The notes below the pieces were generated by a model. The model was not told where the DNA came from and made no database searches. It saw nothing but the letters and a program-made list of their open reading frames with translations. Source: Endomychus coccineus (taxonomy: Eukaryota; Arthropoda; Insecta; Coleoptera; Endomychidae). From it: 64,000 nucleotides of DNA. The stretch covers positions 22,486,297 to 22,550,296 of the forward strand of contig OY294068.1 of the NCBI GenBank assembly GCA_958510875.1. The letters are read 5' to 3'. This document shows positions 1 to 10,711 of the stretch, piece by piece. Within the stretch, counting starts at the first letter, position 1, and each line of letters opens with the position of its first letter. The position numbers and the translations under genes are program-made.

Positions 1-1265
1 CTCAGAACTTGATTTTTTTGACAAAATTGATGAAATGTTTTTACGCGATTCAAAATAGAAATGTTTATTCATACATTTTTATTTGTTTAGATTTTTTAAT
101 ATGATTCATTTGATTATCAATATAGATTAATTTTAAATACATATTACACATGGAATTTTGGCACAATTGGTATACTTGTTCATAAATAATTTGTTTATAA
201 CACTTCAAAAATGTATGTATGCATTTAAAGACCATAATAGCAACAAAATCGTACTCAACTAAAAACTCGACATTTTGATCAAATTCGTATATTTAATAAT
301 AAATATAATTTGTTTATAACAAATTAGCAAATTTGTGGGTATACATTCGACGATATTGACTATAAAATCGAACTCAAATTAATCTTATTATCCGAAAACG
401 ATCCTAAACTTGAAGTTTTGGTCGAGTTCATCTATTTTGCTAATAAATAAATTGTTTATAACAAATAGAGTTAATTCATCAATTTGTTTAACTAGTTTCA
501 CATGTTCACTGACCAAAAATAGTTTTTATTCGATTAAAAACGGTCAATTTTTTTTATTTTAATTGTTTATAAACAATATAAACAATTTGCGCAACTTTAT
601 TTGTGGCCAACTTTTTTTCTGATGACATTCTGAAGAGATTGCACTTTGTCCCATCAAAATCGATCCATTTCCCAAGGATTTACGGGTCCAACACAGACTT
701 GACTGCCCTAATAATAGAATCGAAATTTTATTTCCTCTTCAATATCTAGACTTTTCTTAAGGCTTATCCCAAAGAAAGTGATTTGTCGTGAACACTCAAC
801 AATTTAGATTTTAGATAAAAGCTAAAGAAGTAGTTGACCGTATGATTAATTTGCTTTTACAAATATTTATCCTAAAAATTATCGTCACTCTTTAAACGCC
901 TATTTTTATTTATTCCCATACACTAACATCAACATGGACTAGATGAGATTGCTAAATGAAACTGGAATTAAAAATTGAACTTTATTTTGTCTCAACGTTT
1001 CACATTTGCGTTCGAGAATTCATCTACAATATATTTAAAATGCCAGCTAGAGAATACCGCCACCCAAGGGCATCTCTTGAATTTGTTCCTTTGTGTACTA
1101 TTTTACTTTTCTCTTTAATATGAGATTTATCGATTAAGAATTATTCGATGATAGCGTTGCTTAATCTTGATATTTTGGTGGTCTAGTTATTGCAAAACTC
1201 ATTAATTCATACCGAAAACTTTGTCTTGCGAATCATGTTAACCATATTACATTTTGATTTGATAG
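1..1265. other. NOL4 intron, AT-rich, with a recurring short motif
   Basis: No coding exon is seen here. The stretch lies upstream of the first visible NOL4 exon and is presumably intron. A motif close to AATTTGTTTATAAC recurs near 187, 307, 450 and 560 with irregular spacing, perhaps a decayed repeat. The last bases, TTTGATAG, form the splice acceptor of the next exon. Confidence 0.5.
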
Positions 1266-1408
1266 GAAATCGAAATGGTAATTCCGATATGGATATATCT
1301 TCAGTACCTGGGAGTGAAGAAATGGCCGGACTTTGGGCGCAATATCATTCAGCTTTGGGAGGCTTTACGAAGGGCAAGGCGACTCCGCCAGTCACTAGGG
1401 ATCAATCT
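1266..1408 (+). CDS. NOL4-family gene, first exon visible in the window
   Basis: This exon encodes a segment containing SEEMAGLWAQYH and KATPPVTRDQS, which resembles the mid region of nucleolar protein 4 (NOL4/NOL4L), a nuclear protein of poorly defined function. It is flanked by an AG acceptor at 1264-1265 and a GTAAGT donor at 1409. The first two bases complete a codon begun in an upstream exon that is outside the window. The exon ends in phase 0, which fits the exon at 16143. A Met at 1190 in the same frame lies in the intron and is not a real start. The next intron is about 14.7 kb and full of transposons. The assignment rests on recognising the family sequence and on the consistent phases of all seven exons. 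Confidence 0.8.
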
Positions 1409-1573
1409 GTAAGTGGATTTTTACTGTTTATTTTCAGACAATTCATTTGAAAATAATTCTTGATGTACATATTAAAGATTGAACTCGGTAACTATATTTT
1501 CCAACATATTATATAAAACTGTATAAAATCATGTTTTGAGCTATAATTAAAACAGGGTTTGTTTTTATCAGTT

Positions 1574-1680
1574 GCGAGGGCAAGGTGAAAAGTCCCTGTA
1601 AAATAAAACAGATGGCGCCACAATCGAAAATTCCATGTGACATTTGTGATGTACCATCATTAACTAGTATTATGTTATTT
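1574..1680 (+). mobile_element. Duplicate mariner left end (fragment)
   Basis: About 100 bases from the GAGGGCAAGGTGAAAA end to TTAACTAG nearly repeat the left end of the mariner at 2115-2210. Only the terminal sequence is present here, with no coding part. It is separated from the main mariner by a reverse-transcriptase fragment. This suggests a second truncated copy, or one copy split by insertion and partial duplication. Confidence 0.6.
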
Positions 1681-1737
1681 TTAATTTATTCACTTCTACT
1701 TCCAACGGTTCATCCTTTTATTTATAAGAAAATGAGA

Positions 1738-2040
1738 TCAATTGAATTTTATTAACATTTTTTTTAAACTTATTAATGCTGAACGTATCGCCTTTAAATT
1801 GAATATAAGAATGTATAGTAATATCTCAGGTAGATCATTGATATCTAATAGGAACAACAGTGGGCCCGAAATTGATCCTTGGGGTACTACTTTTGAGTTT
1901 TTAATTATTAAGAAGCTAACATCTTCTCCAAATGCATTCATCTTTGATACATATTGTTGTCTGTTCATTAAATAAGGATTTATAAACTGCAGAAGTATAT
2001 CCCGGAAATCGATTAGAAACAGATAAATTATACTCTGTCT
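1738..2040 (-). pseudogene. Non-LTR reverse transcriptase fragment
   Basis: The minus strand reads a stretch with VPQGSISGPLLFLLDINDLPE, the RT core block of Jockey/CR1-like non-LTR retrotransposons (normally VPQGSVLGPLLFLLYINDLP). It is preceded by YLMNRQQYV, like the usual YL.NR.Q.V. The YADD block is absent. This is a short dead fragment lying between two mariner left ends. Confidence 0.7.
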
Positions 2041-2111
2041 GTTTATTAAAAGTTTATTAGAATTGACAACATAATGTGTTTTACGAGGGTTGGCTATTCT
2101 ATTACTAGCTG

Positions 2112-3188
2112 ATAAACGAGGGCAAGGTGAAAATTCCATGAAAAATAAAACATATGGTGCTACAATCGAAAATCCCTTGTGCCATTTGTGATGTACCATC
2201 TTTAACTAGAACGCATTGAAATGTTCCTTGGAGATTTTTGTAAACACGGGAAAAATTGAATTTCGCTTCTTGATTAAATATTGTTTCTTGCGTGGAAAAA
2301 ACATTACGCAAATTGAAGCATCGCTTGTAAACATAGAGGGACTCCTCACTATCGATTTAAACGATTCACAAGTGATTTACTTCCCAGAAATCGTCCATGG
2401 ACCATTGGACGATCGGCGAGTTAAAGTGCATGAGATTGCTGAGGCTATGGGCATATCAATCGAACGGGTACAAAACATTGTGCATAAATTTTGAATATGA
2501 GAAAGTTATCTGCCAGATGGATGCTGCATTTGCTCTCTGTTGACAACAAGCGCGACCGTTTGACAACTCCAAAGGAGGAGCGCGATAAGACGGACTTTTT
2601 GCGCCGTTTCGTAATCGTGTACGAAACATGGATTCATCAGAATACACCAGAGACCAAAGAACAATCGAAACAGTGGACTTGCCTTGCGAATCAAAGCCGA
2701 AGAAGCCCAAAGTGGGTTTATCGACCAACAAAGTCATGGCGACAATTTTTCGGAATGCACACGATATCGTCCATATCTATTACCTTGAAAAGGGCAAAAT
2801 AATCATCAGCGTATATTATGCAGAGCTGTTGGATCGATTCCAAACCGAATTGAAGCGAATGCGGTTGCATTTGGCAAAGAAAAAGTGCTCTTCCACCAAG
2901 AAAACGCACAGGTGCGCAGTCGCAATGGCAAAATTGCATGAATTACTCTACGAATTGGTTCGTCCCACCATAATCTCCAGATTTGGCTCTATGCGACTTT
3001 TACCTATTTCCAAATTTGAAGAAATGGCTTGCCGAAATTGTTTTTTTGGACGGGATCGAAAAATCAGAAAAAAGTTCGACGAAGTGTATCGGGCTACAAG
3101 GAGATTATGTTGAGAAATAAAATAAGTTTTGACGAAATAAATCATTTCTTGTTTCATTTTTCAGGGACTTTTCAGCTTGCCCTCGTAT
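2112..3188 (+). pseudogene. Broken mariner transposon (SETMAR-like transposase)
   Basis: The ends GAGGGCAAGGTGAAAATTCC (about 2114) and the matching inverted GGGACTTTTCAGCTTGCCCTC (ending about 3186) are terminal inverted repeats. Between them, fragments in several frames read as mariner transposase: RKLSARW, VYETWIH.NTPETKEQSKQW around 2500-2680, then KVMATIFRNAHDIVHIYYLEKGK, YYAELLDR and LHLAKKK to 2890. Frameshifts occur near 2490 and 2690 and further breaks follow. The catalytic region after LHLAKKK is scrambled and no intact transposase exists. It appears to have inserted into an older inverted-repeat element, whose arm sequence lies on both sides (near 1556 and from 3190). Confidence 0.85.
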
Positions 3189-3193
3189 ATTAT

Positions 3194-6100
3194 AGAAACA
3201 CTAACGTGACTATAGTTTCGTCAACTATCGTGTCATCTTCTAAACGATACTAATGTATGAATAAACATGAAATATCTTAAGATATTTATAGTCAAACAAG
3301 TACAAGTAACAAGTGATGTTTTGGTTTGAATATGGAGAAATACCTTCCCGGGATTAAATAATTGAAATAGGATAAAAGACTAGAGTTAATGAGGTAATTG
3401 GGAATTTTTAATGCGGAGATGTACTAGGAAGATGCAAGTAAGTGACTAGGAAGATGCAAGTGAGTAGGAAGATGCAAGATGCATCTAGGAAGATGCAAGA
3501 TGCAAGATGACTAGGAAGATGCAAGGAAGATGCAAGGAAGATGACTAGGAAGATGCAAGGAAGATGACTAGGAAGATGCAAGGAAGATGACTAGGAAGAT
3601 GACTAGGAAGATGACTAGGAAGATGACTAGGAAGATGACTAGGAAGATGACTAGGAAGATGACTAGGAAGATGACTAGGAAGATGACTAGGAAGATGACT
3701 AGGAAGATGCAAGGAAGATGACTAGGAAGATGCAAGGAAGATGACTAGGAAGATGACTAGGAAGATGACTAGGAAGATGACTAGGAAGATGACTAGGAAG
3801 ATGACTAGGAAGATGACTAGGAAGATGACTAGGAAGATGACTAGGAAGATGACTAGGAAGATGACTAGGAAGATGACTAGGAAGATGACTAGGAAGATGC
3901 AAGGAAGATGCAAGGAAGATGACTAAGAAGATGCAAGGAAGATGCAAGGAAGATGACTAGGAAGATGCAAGTGACTAGGAAGATGCAAGATGCATCTAGG
4001 AAGATGCAAGATGCAAGATGACTAGGAAGATGCAAGATGCAAGTGACTAGGAAGATGCAAGTGACTAGGAAGATGCAAGTGACTAGGAAGATGCAAGTAA
4101 GTGACTAGGAAGATGCAAGTAAGTGACTATAAATATCTTAAGATATTTATAGTCAAACAAGTACAAGTAACAAGTGATGTTTTGGTTTGAATATGGAGAA
4201 ATTCCTTCCCGGGATTAAATAATTGAAATAGGATAAAAGACTAGAGTTAATGAGGTAATTGGGAATTTTTAATGCGGAGATGTACTAGGAAGATGCAAGT
4301 AAGTGACTAGGAAGATGCAAGTGAGTAGGAAGATGCAAGATGCATCTAGGAAGATGCAAGATGCAAGATGACTAGGAAGATGCAAGGAAGATGCAAGGAA
4401 GATGACTAGGAAGATGCAAGGAAGATGACTAGAAAGATGCAAGGAAGATGACTAGGAAGATGACTAGGAAGATGACTAGGAAGATGACTAGGAAGATGAC
4501 TAGGAAGATGACTAGGAAGATGACTAGGAAGATGACTAGGAAGATGACTAGGAAGATGACTAGGAAGATGCAAGGAAGATGACTAGGAAGATGCAAGGAA
4601 GATGACTAGGAAGATGACTAGGAAGATGACTAGGAAGATGACTAGGAAGATGACTAGGAAGATGACTAGGAAGATGACTAGGAAGATGACTAGGAAGATG
4701 ACTAGGAAGATGACTAGGAAGATGACTAGGAAGATGACTAGGAAGATGACTAGGAAGATGACTAGGAAGATGCAAGGAAGATGCAAGGAAGATGACTAGG
4801 AAGATGCAAGGAAGATGACTAGGAAGATGACTAGGAAGATGACTAGGAAGATGACTAGGAAGATGACTAGGAAGATGACTAGGAAGATGACTAGGAAGAT
4901 GACTAGGAAGATGCAAGGAAGATGACTAGGAAGATGCAAGGAAGATGACTAGGAAGATGACTAGGAAGATGACTAGGAAGATGACTAGGAAGATGACTAG
5001 GAAGATGACTAGGAAGATGACTAGGAAGATGACTAGGAAGATGACTAGGAAGATGACTAGGAAGATGACTAGGAAGATGACTAGGAAGATGACTAGGAAG
5101 ATGCAAGGAAGATGCAAGGAAGATGACTAGGAAGATGCAAGGAAGATGCAAGGAAGATGACTAGGAAGATGCAAGTGACTAGGAAGATGCAAGATGCATC
5201 TAGGAAGATGCAAGATGCAAGATGACTAGGAAGATGCAAGATGCAAGACTAGGAAGATGCAAGTGACTAGGAAGATGCAAGTGACTAGGAAGATGCAAGT
5301 GACTAGGAAGATGCAAGTGACTAGGAAGATGCAAGTAAGTGACTAGGAAGATGCAAGTAAGTGACTATAAATATCTTAAGATATTTATAGTCAAACAAGT
5401 ACAAGTAACAAGTGATGTTTTGGTTTGAATATGGAGAAATACCTTCCCGGGATTAAATAATTGAAATAGGATAAAAGACTAGAGTTAATGAGGTAATTGG
5501 GAATTTTTAATGCGGAGATGTACTAGGAAGATGCAAGTAAGTGACTAGGAAGATGCAAGTGACTAGGAAGATGCAAGATGCATCTAGGAAGATGCAAGAT
5601 GCAAGATGACTAGGAAGATGCAAGGAAGATGACTAGGAAGATGCAAGGAAGATGACTAGGAAGATGCAAGGAAGATGACTAGGAAGATGACTAGGAAGAT
5701 GACTAGGAAGATGACTAGGAAGATGACTAGGAAGATGACTAGGAAGATGACTAGGAAGATGACTAGGAAGATGACTAGGAAGATGACTAGGAAGATGCAA
5801 GGAAGATGACTAGGAAGATGCAAGGAAGATGACTAGGAAGATGCAAGTGACTAGGAAGATGCAAGATGCATCTAGGAAGATGCAAGATGCAAGATGACTA
5901 GGAAGATGCAAGATGACTAGGAAGATGCAAGACTAGGAAGATGCAAGTGACTAGGAAGATGCAAGTGACTAGGAAGATGCAAGTGACTAGGAAGATGCAA
6001 GTGACTAGGAAGATGCAAGTAAGTGACTAGGAAGATGCAAGTAAGTGACTATAAATATCTTAAGATATTTATAGTCAAACAAGTACAAGTAACAAGTGAT

Positions 6101-6280
6101 GTTTTGGTTTGAATATGGAGAAATTCCTTCCCGGGATTAAATAATTGAAATAGGATAAAAGACTAGAGTTAATGAGGTAATTGGGAATTTTTAATGCGGA
6201 GATGTACTAGGAAGATGCAAGTAAGTGGATTTATGTTATCAAGACATCGAAAAGAATGCTATAGTCACGTTAGTGTTTCT
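3194..6280. repeat. Satellite-bearing element bounded by a 22-bp inverted repeat
   Basis: The segments 3194-3215 and 6259-6280 are perfect 22-bp inverted complements, and they enclose the whole satellite array. Outside the right arm comes TTGATAAAAACAAAGTAAGA. The equivalent, TTTGTTTTTATCA, lies left of the mariner at about 1557, so the mariner interrupts the left arm. Related arms occur at 13170-13300 and 60890-62038, so this is a dispersed family. No coding capacity is visible. Confidence 0.6.
3268..6226. repeat. Compound satellite: 12-bp minisatellite plus 170-bp spacer
   Basis: Runs of GACTAGGAAGAT (12 bp), mixed with variants such as AAGATGCAAG, alternate with a conserved spacer of about 160-170 bp. 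Each spacer starts with the perfect palindrome AAATATCTTAAGATATTT, at 3270, 4131, 5369 and 6053. The spacings are 861, 1238 and 684 bp, so the spacer is constant and the number of 12-mers varies. Because 12 is divisible by 3, many frames stay open (HLPS, IFLV and MTRK repeats). Those ORFs are artefacts of the repeat, not genes. Confidence 0.95.
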
Positions 6281-6381
6281 TTGATAAAAACAAAGTAAGA
6301 GTTTCATTATGTCAATATGATAAATTACCACAAAGTACTATTCCCATCGATTATTTTACTAAAAAAAATGGTATATTCATT

Positions 6382-6529
6382 AGTGGAGTCAATCTACGTA
6401 AAAATAGGACAAGGTTCGTAAAAATTTGATAGAAGTTAGCAACCTGGAAAAAATGGTGTCTCATGATGAAAATAGTAGCCGCTAAATTTTTACGAACCTC
6501 GTTCTATTTTTCCGTAGATTGACTCCACT
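6382..6529. mobile_element. Short foldback MITE with TA target duplication
   Basis: Arms of about 47 bases at each end are inverted complements with a few mismatches, starting GTGGAGTCAATCTACG and ending in the reverse of the same. TA lies on both sides. The loop is about 50 bases. This is a non-autonomous hairpin element, probably Tc1/mariner-type given the TA site. Confidence 0.8.
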
Positions 6530-7691
6530 ACATGTCTAAAACCATCAGTTCTAGTAATTTCAGGAAAACATCAAGTCTGCTCTGAAGCATTCATTGTACA
6601 GTCTTGCTTCAATAATTACAAACAAAGAAGAAACGAATTGAAAACTGGAAGTTTAGACATGCCAACCTTGATCTCGATCAATGTACAATTGTGTAAATTC
6701 CAGAAATTGTTAGGATAATCTATATACCTAACAGAATTTAATAATTCTAATTGTTTGACTGGAAGCTGTCTCAATACATTGAATAAGCTAAAGTTGAACA
6801 GTTGAACCGGTAGAGCAGATGTCATTGATATTCCCAGATGCATCATTGCACGTCCAAGTGTTCACGAATGACGCTGAATACAAGGAAATGATTTAAGAAT
6901 TTACCATATTCGAATTGAAACGACGTATCGGATGAATAAGAACTTTTAATGTAAATACAACTTTCGAGGACATCGTCATAATTTTAATATTAGATAAGGT
7001 AGAAACTTTGAATAATGTGCTCGAGTCAACGAACAAACAAAGGTTACAACAGAACAACATTAGTCATTCAACTTGGTATAGTAAGCTATCACGAATTGAA
7101 CAAAATAGGGATTATGTTTTTTTAAAAGATGTAGAATTGAATAATGTTAATGAAGGTTGTCATTTAATTGTCTAATTATAGCATTCATAAGAAATTCTTG
7201 GACTTATAAAAATACCACCCAATTATATAAAGTTCTCAAGAAATGATTGAATCTATGATAGGTTCGCCGAAAGATGAAATGACGTCATAGTGTTGCAGGT
7301 TGAGCAGGTTTTTGAAAACAACCAACCATTTGATTTAATAAATTATGTTACAAATAGGGGGGATTCGAAATTCGTCACATGGCATTCTGTCGTACGAAAT
7401 TCGTCACAAAGATAACTATTGATTTTGAAATTCTAAAATGAAGTGAAAACCTTGTTGATGCAACAATTTTACTACCAGAGGTGCCCAAGTCATATTTTTA
7501 CGTTTGCAAACGAATTAATATGATTGAGAAATTGAATTATGCGGTCGGTTTTACTTTATTTATTCACTAAAATAGTGTAATAAAAAATGTGTAACATATG
7601 GTCAAGACTATAATGTACTTATAATACATAAATTTTACATAACAGTGGGAAGAAAAACATTGACAATTTATACATAATAATAATACATATT
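6530..7691. other. Intronic sequence without recognisable gene
   Basis: AT-rich. An open frame on the minus strand at 6616-6846 shows no family features and is treated as chance. The only structure noted is a direct repeat of CGAAATTCGTCACA near 7366 and 7398. Confidence 0.4.
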
Positions 7692-7878
7692 TTAGGGATT
7701 GTGTCCATATATATTTGAAACAACTTCAACAAAATGGAGAGTAGTTTTGCAAAAATTATTGTTACATTTGGAACAACAATTTTTGGTCCGAATAGTGGAT
7801 GAGTTTTTAGATTTACAAGGAGTAGCTACACTATTACATTTTATGTACACTTGTATTTGAAATTTTAACAAAAGATCC
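7692..7878 (-). pseudogene. Possible cysteine-rich terminal exon, piggyBac-like (tentative)
   Basis: The minus strand has an acceptor (TTTTTATTTCAG) followed by 62 codons to TAA. The encoded tail is rich in Cys, with IKCNS, TPCKS, NCCSKCNNNFC and LHF. That spacing loosely resembles the cysteine-rich C-terminal domain of piggyBac-type transposases. No further exon or transposase body was found nearby, so function and family remain uncertain. It lies just past the 3' end of the LINE relic at 8100-9280. Confidence 0.3.
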
Positions 7879-8099
7879 CTGAAATAAAAAATATTTGGTT
7901 AATAAAGAAAAGAGTTATTTGAATGAGAATGAAATGACTCGCAAGCGTTCGTGGTTTTATTTGGAGTTGAAGAAGCTTTAGCCAAAATGTGGGGTGGGAA
8001 GATGACTTCGTCGGATATAAAATAATTCACCAAATAATCAACAAAAACCGTTACTTATCATTCAAAGATATACGGGCCTGGTGTTGTTAAAAACTGGTT

Positions 8100-9280
8100 A
8101 CTAGCAAATTCACCTTTACATGACTGATTGAATTGCATTTTTAGAACTATTCTTAGAGCTCGTTTTTGTACCTTAAAGATATCTATTGGTCTTGAAGAGC
8201 CTCCCAGATCACAATAGCATATTCAAGGCTGGAATAAAAATTGACAAAATAAACACTCCTCAAGCAAACTAGAGCCCACCGTTCTGGATAAAACCCTCAA
8301 TGCAAAGCATACTTTATTCAGTTTTTTCGAGAGTACGTTGATATGTTCGTACCATTTTAGATGTAGGTCAATTGTGACGCCTAGAAATTTTTCACTTTCG
8401 GAAATAGAAAGGCATATTTCTCCATAATCGAAGAACTCTGGAACCTCTGAACAGTGAGCAATTTGTTTTCGACTCATTAAGAAGTAGTTAATTTATATAA
8501 AACCAGTCCTTGAGCTGTCTGTTTGATATCATCCAGGGATAAACCTTTTACAAGCATATTTGTGTCGTCTGCATAATTTCCTAACTCGGTATTTGTGCCA
8601 AATGACACACTGTAAATGTCATCGATGCATATTATAAATAGAAGGGGCCCAAGGACGCTAGCTTGTGGAACTCCAACGTTTGTTACAAGCACATCAGACA
8701 ACAATTACAACTTTTTTATTTTCTGTTTGATAGGTAGGCTTTAAATCAGTTCAGGGCATTACCCCTAATCCCAATTTTTGATAACTTAGCAAAGTAGAGA
8801 AACAATATCAAGTGAATCCTCAGAAAAGTCAAGGAAAACACTACATACAATTTGCTTATTATCTGATGCAAGCATTACATGGTTCACAAAATTAAACAAA
8901 GCGGTGTTCGTAGACGTTGTGAACGATGTTTAGGAAGCGACTCCATTGAAGATTAAAGTTTCCAATGTTTTCGAAATAACTGATAGCAAATTAATTGGAC
9001 GACAGTTTTTGAGCAGCTCAGAGTCTCCATTCTTATGAAGAGGAATAATGATTGCCAATTTTAGCGGCTGGGGAAAAACAACAGGACGCAGCGAGTCGTT
9101 GTATATATGTTGAAGAGGGTTAACCTAATAATGTGATTCACATTTTGAGTATCTTTGGGCATACACCGTCAAAACCTGCCGAGTTTTTAGGCTTAAAATT
9201 TTTCAGTATCTGCCAGATTTATCATGGACTGCAGGAAAGGAAAACCATCAACATCCGGTAGTACAAGGAATTGATCGATT
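8100..9280 (-). pseudogene. Jockey/CR1-like LINE reverse transcriptase relic
   Basis: Reading leftward: PGFDGVCPKILKM near 9150, then in broken frames pieces like LAIIIPLHK and FLDFSED, then VPQASVLGPLLFIICIDDI and NYADDTNMLV (8477-8704, the catalytic YADD is kept), then KFLGVTIDLHLKWYEHI and LSKKLNKVCFALRVLSRTV (8223-8477), and finally IFKVQKRALRIVL near 8150. Several stops and frame changes show it is dead. Endonuclease and 5' parts are missing. Confidence 0.85.
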
Positions 9281-9700
9281 ACAAGCGCTTGATTCACGGG
9301 TGTATAATATTAATATAAAATATTAAATAATGTTTATAAGATAAAATGAATAACATCATCATGTTTATAGATAATAATCTGTAGATTAGTTTGTCAGATA
9401 GAGCCAGATAGAGCTGAAGTGTGTTCCAACGAATTCCACAAAAACATCGTCAGGCGAAACGCCACTAAAACAGTTACGTTGTGCGCGTCAAGCATCGTAT
9501 CGGGAACGGGCGAAACGGGAAAAGGAAAAGACCAGTTCGAGAACACCGTTCTATGGCGGCGTACACGCTACCTGTGTGTATATAGAAAACAATAATAATT
9601 AATATACCATATCCAACGCTTAAATCAGTATCGAATATATTTTACGACTATATCTAGAATGAAATTCCTCCAAATATTTGATGTCCTTTAGTAGTAAAAC
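9281..9700. other. No confident gene
   Basis: AT-rich up to 9400. 9420-9560 is GC-richer and has an open stretch with many Arg and Lys codons (QASYRERAKREKEK). It may be part of an old transposon ORF upstream of the FLYWCH frame, but no family could be fixed. Confidence 0.3.
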
Positions 9701-10186
9701 ATGGAAACAATCGAAAGCAAACGGGGCCAACCAGTTATTCTACATAGGGGATTTAGGTATTTATTCGGTAACAAAAATAAGAACGAAACAGTACGCTGGA
9801 GATGTAAAAATCGGAAGTGTACTGGAAGTATAACCATAACGGCGGAAGACACTATCGTTTCGGAGAAAGGTCACAATGTTTGTGTTCCTGATCCAGTCGA
9901 AAATGAGGTGTGCAAGAAAACTGATATCGCTAAAAAACGTTGCCGGGTAGAGCAAACTCCAGTGCCTACTATATTCAAGGAAGTAATGTCCCCTCTAATG
10001 GACGCAGGACTGGAGTTTGTTACTAAAGTCCCTACTTTGATATCGAAGAAGTCATCTTTATATAATCAGAGACGATTAGCACTTGGACCAAACAACAAAT
10101 GCGAAAGCAAGGAGGAAGTTATGATTCCGCAACTACTATCGGAAGAAGACAGGAGTAGTAATATAGTGAGTGACGTTATTTTGTAG
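9701..10186 (+). CDS. FLYWCH-type zinc-finger ORF, likely MULE transposon fragment
   Basis: 161 codons. The N-terminal 65 residues fit a FLYWCH zinc finger: GFRYLFGNKNKN, then VRWRCKNRKCTGS (W, C and C of the motif), then a His in SEKGHNVC. After this comes a basic linker and PVPTIFKEVMSPLM, as seen after FLYWCH domains in Mutator-like transposases and their domesticated relatives. FLYWCH domains bind DNA or protein. No DDE catalytic domain follows. 17 bases after the stop begins a 15-bp target duplication and then a Penelope-like insertion, so the gene is probably a fragment cut off from its downstream part. A host single-exon gene cannot be excluded. Confidence 0.55.
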   Translation: METIESKRGQPVILHRGFRYLFGNKNKNETVRWRCKNRKCTGSITITAEDTIVSEKGHNVCVPDPVENEVCKKTDIAKKRCRVEQTPVPTIFKEVMSPLMDAGLEFVTKVPTLISKKSSLYNQRRLALGPNNKCESKEEVMIPQLLSEEDRSSNIVSDVIL

Positions 10187-10202
10187 AAGGGACTTTCAGA
10201 AC

Positions 10203-10217
10203 ATTATAAAAAGAAAC
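10203..10217. repeat. Target site duplication, left copy
   Basis: ATTATAAAAAGAAAC occurs here and again at 12350-12364, exactly flanking the Penelope-like inverted pair. It marks the whole 10218-12349 structure as one insertion event. Confidence 0.85.
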
Positions 10218-10267
10218 ATAAAAATTCTCGGGAAATAGGTCACATTAACACTTTGTTTTGAATATTC

Positions 10268-10309
10268 GTCTTTACGTACGTTTCGGTCTCACGACCATCA
10301 TCAGAAGAC
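10268..10309 (-). ncRNA. Hammerhead ribozyme motif (PLE type), left arm
   Basis: Read on the minus strand: GUCUU, then core CUGAUGA, one U, stem II GGUC/GACC with loop GUGA, then GAAA, a very short stem III (palindromic CGUACG), then UA and AAGAC, which pairs fully with the first five bases. This is a complete hammerhead core. The minimal, palindromic stem III fits the dimer-acting hammerheads known from Penelope-like elements. Confidence 0.75.
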
Positions 10310-10711
10310 TCACTATGTCTAAAAAGGGGTTTACTAAAACTAATTATAGCACAAGCGTCCAAATCGCACAATTTAACTTCAATCAAAAGAGCCCACGCCG
10401 TCGAAATGAACAGAACTACGAATAATTGAAATTGTATCGTCAGTATTAAAGTATAAAAAATTTTTTTGTAGTAACAATCCGCTATTCAGTAATATTATTA
10501 AAATATATGAGTGCATATTGATTGGTATTCTCACAACAACTGAGAAGAACGAAGTTATTTGTCAAGTATCTACTTTCGAAACCAGATGTGTAGGATTTAT
10601 GAGTAGGTACTTAAGAACGGTTTTAGACCTGTACTGAAAAATTACTATTACGAATTCTTCCTAAAAACATTTTCAACAATTATAAAGACGTATGTAAGAA
10701 TTTGCAAGAGA

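Noticed and set aside
1190..1265. Upstream Met in frame with the first NOL4 exon as a gene start
   Set aside because: The acceptor AG at 1264-1265 and the NOL4 similarity beginning only after it show that the stretch before is intron.
3699..5151. Long open frames of HLPS, IFLV and MTRK repeats on both strands
   Set aside because: They follow from a 12-bp tandem repeat, whose period is divisible by three. No start context and no protein family.
3268..6226. CRISPR-like array
   Set aside because: Repeats are directly tandem without unique spacers, and the host is a eukaryote.
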